Assembly (NCBI RefSeq): GCF_001439665.1
Contig: NZ_LMAK01000077.1
Location: forward strand, 1 to 42,740
DNA: 42,740 bases
Reading direction: 5' to 3'
From: Formosa algae
Lineage (GTDB): Bacteria; Bacteroidota; Bacteroidia; Flavobacteriales; Flavobacteriaceae
Shown: piece by piece, positions 36,480 through 42,740 of the stretch
Layout: each line of letters opens with the position of its first letter
Numbering within the stretch: position 1 is the stretch's first letter
Notes under the pieces: generated by a model
What the model saw: the letters and a program-made list of their open reading frames with translations, nothing else
Databases searched by the model: none
Told to the model about the DNA's origin: nothing
Position numbers and translations under genes: made by a program

Positions 36480-37373
36480 TCATTCAATACTTTCAATTAC
36501 AAAAAAGCCATCATTTCCTTTGGCTTGGTATAAAGGCATAAAGATGAATGCATCCCAAGTACTATAAATTTCTGTACCATTTAAGGTAGCTAAATGTTGT
36601 CCGTTATAAATTGGTTGAAAGTTCTCAAATCCGGACTGCATCTTAAAATTGTCTTTTGGAGTTAGTCCAAAGCGATGAATAATTTTAAATGTGCGTTGCT
36701 TGTTAGTGCTCTTAACTGTGGCTTCAATAGTTGATGGAGTTGATTCTAAATCCTTTACATATAAATTACACGCCTTTTCAAGTAGCATCCAAATCATGCC
36801 TTCGTGATAGATTTTACTCGTTTCACTGTCGTGCTGACCAGCTTCTATTGTAAAACCTGTAATTTCTTTTTTACTAAAATACCCGTCGATAGTACCTTCA
36901 ACAATATCTGAAAATCCTTTAATTATATGAAGCGGGAACTGTTGAGCCCATTTTAAATTTTGTCCAACATCCTGCACAGACATGTACGGTAAACTATCCG
37001 AAGATGTGGTATGACAATCCATAAAATAATGATTGGTAAAATTAGTGTCATTCAGCGATTCTAAAACTTCAATGAGCTGAAACATTTCTCGTTTCTCACT
37101 CGTATCATTATTTCTCTGTTTTAAATTTTTGTCAGTCCATGTGCGGTTAAGATCCTCGTCTATAAATCTCACACCATTTTTTGCTGCTGCTGTATTTGCT
37201 AGTATCCCAATAAACGTACCGTTTATAATAGGATGCTCCCTATGTAATTTCTCAAAAACAGCTTTCAAAGCCTGTATTCCGCTAGGTTCATTTCCATGTA
37301 CTCCAGCCGTTACGATAAGTAACGGCCCCTTGTTGTTACTTGTATATTGCCCTATAATTCTATTGGTTTCCAT
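36480..37373 (-). CDS. Succinylglutamate desuccinylase/aspartoacylase-family zinc deacylase
   Basis: A 297-residue M14-like metal hydrolase of the AstE/AspA family. Zinc ligands read as GVHGNEPSG (His26, Glu29) and DCHTTSSDS (His near 120); the general-base Glu is in FTIEAGQHDS near 175. Family members hydrolyse the amide of an N-acyl amino acid. The true substrate is unknown and nothing around it suggests arginine catabolism. It is the third gene of a likely operon with the ATP-grasp ligase (42 bp upstream) and the DUF1704 metallopeptidase, so a role in processing their product is more likely. Confidence 0.88.
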   Translation of the reverse strand: METNRIIGQYTSNNKGPLLIVTAGVHGNEPSGIQALKAVFEKLHREHPIINGTFIGILANTAAAKNGVRFIDEDLNRTWTDKNLKQRNNDTSEKREMFQLIEVLESLNDTNFTNHYFMDCHTTSSDSLPYMSVQDVGQNLKWAQQFPLHIIKGFSDIVEGTIDGYFSKKEITGFTIEAGQHDSETSKIYHEGMIWMLLEKACNLYVKDLESTPSTIEATVKSTNKQRTFKIIHRFGLTPKDNFKMQSGFENFQPIYNGQHLATLNGTEIYSTWDAFIFMPLYQAKGNDGFFVIESIE

Positions 37374-37414
37374 TGTTTCTTAATTTTATTGAAATAATAT
37401 ATTTATTACAGAAC

Positions 37415-38467
37415 TTAATCCATGGTCGCGAGTACTTTATTGGAAATTTTATTTTTATAGAGTTTTTTATATTCAACTTTACGCTCAATCGCTTCAATAA
37501 TTGTAGTGGTAAAGGTTGGCATTCCAATTTCTTCACAATGATCTAATCCACCAGGACTTAAAACATTTATTTCGATAAGTTTATCATCTACAATATCTAA
37601 GCCTACAAAAAATAACCCGTCTTTGATTAGTTTAGGAGCTGTCACTTCAACTATATGTTGCATTTTCTTGGTGTATTTTGCTTTTTTAGCAGTAGCACCT
37701 AAGGATAAATTACTCCTAAATTCATCTTTGTCTTTATTAAGACGACGAATCACAGCTTTTTCTCCATCTTCTTCTAAAATCTTTCCATTCATGAGAATTA
37801 CACGGACATCGCCTTTTGATACTTCTGGTAAAAATTCTTGAGCAATAACGTACCCTTGACTGATTAAGGTTTCGAAAATCTGATGTATATTTTTCTTGTC
37901 TTCTCCAATAAGATATACATTCTGTCCGCCAGACCCTTCTAAAGGTTTTAAAACCATTTGTTTTCCTACGGATTCCCAAAACTGAAGTAAATCGTTTATA
38001 TCGCGAGTAATTAGGCTGTTGGGTTTTATTTCTGAAGGTAATTCTTCAAAATACAGTTTATCTATATAGGCATGAGACATGGCAAATGCATCGTTCAAGA
38101 CCAAAACATCTTCTTGCTGAACCATCCGAGCAAAAGCTATAGCACTATGCTCAGCCCATTTTCTATCGTCCGTCTCTTCGGTAGGGTTATTTCTTAAAAA
38201 TAATACATCTAAGTCTTCGCTGGTAATAACTGTTTTTTTGTTGGCGTCTTCTTGTACTTGAGTCCAAAACTCTTCAACAGTTTTATATTTTAAATTTTTC
38301 TTTACATGTGTACACCTAAAACTCATTGGTGCATCCTGCTTAAAAATAAAATCGCCTACACCCATTACATATAAGGCATGTCCTCTCTCGTACGCTTTTT
38401 TCATAATAACTACTGAAGTCCCAATGGCTTCGGTTTCTATGGCACTAATAACAAAACAAATTTTCAT
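37415..38467 (-). CDS. Glutathione-synthetase-like ATP-grasp ligase
   Basis: A 350-residue ATP-grasp enzyme with the layout of bacterial glutathione synthetase (GshB). The N-terminal substrate domain begins KICFVISAIETEAIGTSVVIM. LFLRNNP is present near 90. ATP-grasp motifs are VLKPLEGSGGQNVYLI near 190, FLPEVSKGDVRVILMNGKIL near 225, and metal ligands in GLDIVDDKLIEINVLSPGG near 305. Such ligases join a carboxylate to an amine via acyl phosphate. No gshA is seen nearby, so a non-glutathione product is plausible. It begins two bases after the stop of the DUF1704 gene, indicating tight coupling. Confidence 0.9.
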   Translation of the reverse strand: MKICFVISAIETEAIGTSVVIMKKAYERGHALYVMGVGDFIFKQDAPMSFRCTHVKKNLKYKTVEEFWTQVQEDANKKTVITSEDLDVLFLRNNPTEETDDRKWAEHSAIAFARMVQQEDVLVLNDAFAMSHAYIDKLYFEELPSEIKPNSLITRDINDLLQFWESVGKQMVLKPLEGSGGQNVYLIGEDKKNIHQIFETLISQGYVIAQEFLPEVSKGDVRVILMNGKILEEDGEKAVIRRLNKDKDEFRSNLSLGATAKKAKYTKKMQHIVEVTAPKLIKDGLFFVGLDIVDDKLIEINVLSPGGLDHCEEIGMPTFTTTIIEAIERKVEYKKLYKNKISNKVLATMD

Positions 38468-38469
38468 AA

Positions 38470-40320
38470 TTATATCATTTTAGATATGGGCAAGCCCTTC
38501 TTAAGTTTATCTATTTTAAAGTTGAAATCATCATTGTTTAAATATCTAGGGGTTATTTTAGGAGGTAAAACGAGACCCCGATCTCGAAGATCTTGAATTA
38601 CATCGATGTGATGCAGTGCAAATTTTCCGCTCAATAAAGGTTCTAATTCACCACCTTCCATAAGAAAATTGCGAAGACGCACTAAGCCTTCTAAATAAAT
38701 AATATCTTTAAGAAAGCCTCCGCCTTGAAACATTCTTGAGGTAATATTAAAGGCTCGTTCTTTAGTAAAATCGTATTGTGAATACAGCTTGAAAAACATC
38801 TCGTGAAACTCGGCTCCATTCATTAAGGCTGCACCAGCTACAACACGGCCGGCTAAAATTCGTAACCGATTTCCAGACAATCCGCCCGACAAATATTCAC
38901 TTAATACGGCTATACCTTCTTGTAAAGCATCGTAATTAGCAAGTCCTGAAGCCATTTGTGTTAACGGTTGTTGTGATCCGTTGTAGTAGGTTAGGGCATG
39001 TGTGCCAATTTCATGCTGTATAAGTGCCTTTGCATCATTTTTACTCATGGTGTAGTCTGATGGTAAATACAGTTCTCCCTTAGACACCATCATGATGTTT
39101 ACATCGTCTCGAATATGAATTTTGGAATTAAAATGGGAGTCCTGATCTTTAAAATAATCAAACTCTTGTTTTGCTAATTTTCCAAATTCGGAAGTATCAA
39201 TTAGAGCGTGTTGACTTTCATTATGATTTTCAGGTATATTCTGAAGAATCAATTCAGCTTCTGCTAACAAAGCTTTATCCAGTCCGCTATATAGGCGAAT
39301 ACTGCTGTAGAAAAAGTTTTTAGCACCACGTTCTTTTAGCATTGTAAGCTCTTGATCTATTTCTGCTCGTTTTTCATCGAATAAAAAAGATATAGCAGGA
39401 TCGTCTATTTCGTCGATACGTAAGTCGTATAATTTTCGTTTAAGAATATCAGGATCTACGGGAAGCAGACGATAATGATACCGGTCTAATTTTTTAAATT
39501 GGGAATCGAAAAACTGTTGGCGTAGCACTTGTATGTTAACCGGCGCGACTAATAATAAAAATTGGTAACTATTTTCAATTTCGGTTAGCTGTTTGTCTAT
39601 TTTAAATACTTCTTCATGAATAGAACGTTTCCCTAGGGCGTGATAGTTGGTAAGGCTAGAGGTGGTTTGTACTCTTACGAATTCGAATACTGCACGTTGT
39701 ATTGCTGTAATAAATTGATCCTGAAAGTCTCTAAAGTACAATGGAAACACCTGCCCGTGCTCGTCTCTAAAAACAGGCGGGACTTCTAAGCCGATAAGCG
39801 TTGCTCCACGTTGTTTAATATGAGAAATTTCTAACAACGGCTTTTCACTTACAGTTTGTCGTGTTTTTGTTTGTTCAACACACACATCTAAATTTACATT
39901 ATACTGTCTGGATTTTATTTTAAGTAATTCATTTTTTAATACTTGCAAAGACACTGGTAATTTATGCGACGGTCCTCTTACTTTAAACATTTGGCTTCCC
40001 GTGTTGCCAGAAAAAATTTCTAACAGTATAAACGAGCCAAAATTATCCGACATTAATGTGGTAAGATCTTCGATAAAGGTTTTATAATACTGAAATGATT
40101 CTGAGCCAACAATAAGGTAAGATGCTCCTGCACGTATTAATCTGTCGGTGCCAGAATCGTTTTCTTTTTTCCGATAAATAAGTAATGAGGGTACATCATG
40201 TTCTAAAAATAGAAATCCGCCATGGGGTAATCTAGTAACAGTTTTTGCACCACATTCTAATTTAGGAATGAGTTGTTTTACTGTTGGCATACTTTCTGGA
40301 GATACCTCTGTGTTGATCAT
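38470..40320 (-). CDS. DUF1704 / QEGLA-motif metallopeptidase
   Basis: A 616-residue protein of the 'flavohemoglobin expression-modulating QEGLA motif' family (DUF1704, TIGR02421 type). The likely zinc site is HEIGTH near 434-439 (HExxxH), with the family motif as QEGIAVLSEYLSGG near 465 supplying a third ligand Glu. The N-terminal half (residues 1-330) is family-specific, with no signal peptide. The eukaryotic DUF1704 protein MATCAP is a carboxypeptidase that removes C-terminal tyrosine from tubulin, so peptidase activity is expected; the bacterial substrate is unknown. It is the first gene of a three-gene operon with an ATP-grasp ligase and a zinc deacylase. Confidence 0.9.
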   Translation of the reverse strand: MINTEVSPESMPTVKQLIPKLECGAKTVTRLPHGGFLFLEHDVPSLLIYRKKENDSGTDRLIRAGASYLIVGSESFQYYKTFIEDLTTLMSDNFGSFILLEIFSGNTGSQMFKVRGPSHKLPVSLQVLKNELLKIKSRQYNVNLDVCVEQTKTRQTVSEKPLLEISHIKQRGATLIGLEVPPVFRDEHGQVFPLYFRDFQDQFITAIQRAVFEFVRVQTTSSLTNYHALGKRSIHEEVFKIDKQLTEIENSYQFLLLVAPVNIQVLRQQFFDSQFKKLDRYHYRLLPVDPDILKRKLYDLRIDEIDDPAISFLFDEKRAEIDQELTMLKERGAKNFFYSSIRLYSGLDKALLAEAELILQNIPENHNESQHALIDTSEFGKLAKQEFDYFKDQDSHFNSKIHIRDDVNIMMVSKGELYLPSDYTMSKNDAKALIQHEIGTHALTYYNGSQQPLTQMASGLANYDALQEGIAVLSEYLSGGLSGNRLRILAGRVVAGAALMNGAEFHEMFFKLYSQYDFTKERAFNITSRMFQGGGFLKDIIYLEGLVRLRNFLMEGGELEPLLSGKFALHHIDVIQDLRDRGLVLPPKITPRYLNNDDFNFKIDKLKKGLPISKMI

Positions 40321-40660
40321 AATATTGTATTCTTATAATTAATTTTATATGATAAAATATGCACTCATCAATCTTCTGCGTTCAAGCAAGTCTTAATTAT
40401 ATGTTTAATGTTAGCTTGTGCTTTAGAAGCGCATAAAGATTTCACTTAAATGAGCTTGACTAAAATACTGTCTATCTATAGGCTAGTTTAGCCTAAAGCA
40501 AAGATTTATTAACTCTAAAGACTGGAATTGTCTGAGGGATTTATATTGTTAAAAAATTACAATTCAATTGATTACGTTAATTAAATTTGTGTTTGCAATT
40601 ATGATTCATTATTAGTTCTTTTAAATTGAACAGATAGAACTAACTCAAAAATATTGCTTT
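40321..40660. other. Divergent intergenic region with a short perfect hairpin
   Basis: 340 bp between the DUF1704 operon and the small membrane-protein gene. TAGGCTA-GTT-TAGCCTA (40479-40495) is a perfect seven-bp inverted repeat without a T-run, a possible operator. No complete -33/-7 pair was found; TAAATTTG at 40582-40589 has a TTG only 11 bases upstream. Confidence 0.4.
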
Positions 40661-40849
40661 ATGACTGTTTTAAAATTTTTACTTATTAATACAGTAGCTG
40701 TAGTACTCATGACAGGGTTTTCGTATTTAATCTCTCACGCTCTCAATGTTAATTTTAGTGAACCTAATCGTTTAAAACAATTGGTAAATCGGGCAAGTAT
40801 TATTAAAAAATCTGATTTTGGTATATGGATTGGATGGTGTTTTTATTAG
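40661..40849 (+). CDS. N-terminal half of a small membrane protein (apparent frameshift)
   Basis: A 62-residue frame with a hydrophobic helix (FLLINTVAVVLMTGFSYLISHAL), a polar stretch rich in Asn and Lys, and then IWIGW followed at once by a stop. The next frame, starting at 40825, overlaps by 25 bases and continues in a hydrophobic, protein-like way. Joining the two by a single added base at GGATGG gives a smooth product of about 136 residues with three or four membrane helices. No family was recognised. It may be a broken gene, a sequencing error, or two overlapping genes. Confidence 0.5.
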   Translation: MTVLKFLLINTVAVVLMTGFSYLISHALNVNFSEPNRLKQLVNRASIIKKSDFGIWIGWCFY

Positions 40850-41070
40850 GATATTTTCTTTTTAAAAACATTATTCATGTGCTTCCAGAATTTTTATATG
40901 CTTTAGTCTTTGGTTTTTTAGCAGGGCTATTTGGTGCGATGGGATGGAAACTTATGTTTACTATACATGACAATCCGCCAAAACTTCCAAAGTTTCCATT
41001 TTATGTTCAGCTTGTCGGAGCGCATATAGTGTTTAGTGAAACGGTGGCAGCGATGCTACAAATAGTATGA
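40825..41070 (+). CDS. C-terminal half of a small membrane protein (apparent frameshift)
   Basis: An 81-residue frame: MDWMVFLLGYFLFKNIIHVL, a second and third helix (FLYALVFGFLAGLFGAMGWKLMF), a Pro-rich loop (DNPPKLPKFP) and an amphipathic tail with HIVFSETVAAML. The ATG lies inside the end of the previous frame in a -1 register. If independent it would be a two- or three-helix membrane protein; more likely it is the continuation of the frame from 40661. Function unknown. Confidence 0.5.
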   Translation: MDWMVFLLGYFLFKNIIHVLPEFLYALVFGFLAGLFGAMGWKLMFTIHDNPPKLPKFPFYVQLVGAHIVFSETVAAMLQIV

Positions 41071-41533
41071 GAAAAGTAATTCGAGAGTAGTTTCAAGAAA
41101 GGCTATTTCTATTTTAAAGGATATTATGTATTGCGAAGTACTGGGGTTACTTTATTTCCCTAATAATTTATACTAGATTGTTAACTATATGAAAAGCTTT
41201 TCTCCATGGTTATACTTCTCCTAAAGCGAACTTAGTTTTTGTAATTATTATCAAATAAACGCATAAAAACAGGAGTTGTTTTTTTGTTTTATATAAAAAT
41301 TAAAGCTTTAGTATCTTTTTTTAGCAAAAGTGTATACTTATTTCTGAAATGAATATTTATTAGCCTAGATTTAACCTTGATAATGAATTGATTTAAATAG
41401 AAATATAATGGATGTTACACTAGTTTAATTAGATCAAGAATTAGTGATTCCAAACTATAAACTTATACTTCCAATTCTATTATCAGAGATTAATTCAAAT
41501 CCAAATATTGAACCATAAAACTCTGGTTATTAG
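41071..41533. other. AT-rich intergenic region
   Basis: About 460 bp upstream of the epimerase gene. A frame from 41408 reads MDVTLV, a stop, then about 29 residues (LDQELVIPNYKLILP...), which could be a remnant but is too short to assign. Nothing else is recognised. Confidence 0.45.
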
Positions 41534-42562
41534 ATGATATCAATTGAAGTTAAACCGTACGTTTTACTTAAAAAGCACGTGTTTAGAATAGCAGGAGGAG
41601 CTCGAACGAGCACTCCTCTTGTATTAGTCAGATTAAAATATAACGATTTTGAAGGTTATGGGGAAGCATCTATGCCTCCTCTTTATGGCGAAACTATAGC
41701 GTCGGCACAAGCCTTTATTAAAACCTTAGATTTTAGTACGATTTCTTATCCGTTTAATTTAGAAAGCATTTCAGAATATTTAGATTGTCGTGCCAAAGGT
41801 AATACAGCGGCTAAGGCGGCTATAGATATGGCGTTACATGATCTTATAGGGAAAATAGAAAATGTGCCTTTATATCAGTATTTTGATTTGCCAAAAGCAG
41901 AATTGAAAACCAGTAAAACAATAGGAATAGATAGTGCTAAAATTATTGAACAACGAGTAGCAGAAGCCGATGCATTTCAGTTTTTAAAAATTAAACTGGG
42001 CGGAGATAATGATGAAGAAATTATTAAAGCTGTAAGACATGTGACTGATAAACCAGTGTTTGTAGATGCCAATCAAGGCTGGACAAATAAAGAAGAAGCA
42101 CTTGATAAAATAGAATGGCTAGAGGACGAAAATATAGTGTTTATCGAACAACCTATGCCAAAAACAGCATATTCAGATATGGAATGGTTGGTCTCGAGAA
42201 GTCCGTTGCCTTTAATTGGAGATGAAGGAATACAACGGTTAGAAGAGGTGAAAACGGCTAGTCGTTTTTATCATGGTATTAATATTAAATTAATGAAATC
42301 GACAGGGTTACATGAAGCTTTTAAAATGGCTAAAATGGCCAAATCTTTAAATTTAAAAATAATGTTGGGATGTATGTCTGAAACCTCATGCGCAATAGGT
42401 GCTGCTGCACATTTAGGAGCTATGGCAGATTGGATCGATTTAGATGGTAATTTAGGTGTGGCTAACGATCCTTACCAAGGTCATGATGTTAAAAACGGAA
42501 TCATTCATCTTAACGATACCAGCGGAATTGGATTAATAAATCCCAATTGGGATAATATTTAA
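41534..42562 (+). CDS. Dipeptide epimerase (L-Ala-D/L-Glu epimerase type), enolase superfamily
   Basis: A 342-residue enolase-superfamily enzyme of the muconate-lactonizing subgroup. The capping domain comes first (GGARTSTPLVLVRLKYNDFEGYGEASMPP). The barrel has the catalytic Lys in FLKIKLGG near 153, metal ligands Asp (DANQGW), Glu (IEQPMP) and Asp (IGDEG), the second Lys in NIKLMKSTG and a closing DLDGNLG motif as in Ala-Glu epimerases. These interconvert L-Ala-D-Glu and L-Ala-L-Glu during recycling of murein peptides. The specificity is inferred from motifs. The next gene, a lipoprotein, starts four bases later. Confidence 0.9.
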   Translation: MISIEVKPYVLLKKHVFRIAGGARTSTPLVLVRLKYNDFEGYGEASMPPLYGETIASAQAFIKTLDFSTISYPFNLESISEYLDCRAKGNTAAKAAIDMALHDLIGKIENVPLYQYFDLPKAELKTSKTIGIDSAKIIEQRVAEADAFQFLKIKLGGDNDEEIIKAVRHVTDKPVFVDANQGWTNKEEALDKIEWLEDENIVFIEQPMPKTAYSDMEWLVSRSPLPLIGDEGIQRLEEVKTASRFYHGINIKLMKSTGLHEAFKMAKMAKSLNLKIMLGCMSETSCAIGAAAHLGAMADWIDLDGNLGVANDPYQGHDVKNGIIHLNDTSGIGLINPNWDNI

Positions 42563-42566
42563 AGTT

Positions 42567-42740
42567 ATGTATAAGACATGTCAGTTTATTATTCTTGTGT
42601 TTTTAGTACTTACACTAAGTCATTGTAAGGAAGAAAATCAGAAGTTTGTACATCTAAGTGATAAGGTACAAAACGATACTTTAGATCAGTATTTTACAAA
42701 ACTATATGAAGCTAAAATGTTTAACGGTGCAGTGGCGGTT
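42567..42740 (+). CDS. Lipoprotein, N-terminal part; possibly a beta-lactamase-family serine hydrolase (runs off window)
   Basis: The first 58 codons of a gene that continues past the right edge. The product begins MYKTCQFIILVFLVLTLSHC, a lipoprotein signal peptide with the lipobox Cys at 20, then a charged linker (KEENQKFVHLSDKVQ). Its visible end, FTKLYEAKMFNGAVAV, resembles the start of class C beta-lactamase/esterase domains (usually '...FnGsvlVa'). It is four bases after the epimerase gene, so the pair may hydrolyse and epimerise cell-wall peptides. The hydrolase call rests on few residues. Confidence 0.6.
   Translation, partial: MYKTCQFIILVFLVLTLSHCKEENQKFVHLSDKVQNDTLDQYFTKLYEAKMFNGAVAV

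Noticed and set aside
37737-37979. 80-codon minus-strand frame
   Set aside because: It lies entirely within the ATP-grasp gene in another register.
41408-41518. Possible decayed small gene before the epimerase
   Set aside because: It is only 36 codons, interrupted by an in-frame TAA, and resembles no family I recognise.

Overview
The window comes from a low-GC member of the Bacteroidota, very probably a marine-type Flavobacteriaceae. The evidence is a giant secreted protein with a type IX secretion (T9SS) C-terminal signal, Bacteroidota-restricted families such as DUF4290, and promoters of the TTG...TAnnTTTG (-33/-7) type before a tRNA-Met, an HU gene and a yceI gene. Almost all of it reads as stable chromosome. 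I see no transposase, integrase, phage gene, CRISPR array or rRNA.

Layout. 1-8871: the 3' end of hisS converges, across a perfect palindromic terminator, on an 8.4-kb gene for a 2789-residue surface protein. That protein has many PKD/Ig-like domains, a LamG-like domain and a sorting signal, and its gene carries an exact 282-bp tandem repeat (five units). 8872-9937 is a 1-kb AT-rich stretch with no gene. 9938-13550 holds a CxxC peroxiredoxin-like protein, a YceI protein, an outer-membrane porin and a second YceI, with a clear promoter before the last. 14211-23096 is mostly housekeeping: an unknown 171-residue protein, murA with DUF4290 and DUF493, an AAA_28 ATPase-recQ-fmt run, HU, YqgE, a class IV aminotransferase and a START-like protein. 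tRNA-Met(CAT) follows.

23744-36075 is a stress and signalling region. It has two receiver-only response regulators on either side of a 1326-residue soluble kinase with eight PAS domains, a 54-residue lmo0937-type membrane protein, Ku and LigD (bacterial end joining), two YetF/DUF421 membrane proteins, a DUF892 ferritin-like protein and a YghA-like dehydrogenase. Similar sets are tied to stress survival in other bacteria.

36480-40320 is a tight three-gene operon: a DUF1704 'QEGLA' metallopeptidase, a glutathione-synthetase-like ATP-grasp ligase and an AstE/AspA-type zinc deacylase. Placing a carboxypeptidase-type enzyme next to a peptide-bond-forming ligase suggests an uncharacterised small-molecule or peptide modification cycle. 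It is the most promising candidate for an undescribed system here. 40661-41070 holds a small membrane protein that looks split by a frameshift. The window ends with a dipeptide epimerase and the start of a lipoprotein that may be a serine hydrolase, which together suggest muropeptide recycling.

All family assignments are by reading motifs in the translated sequence. No database search was run.
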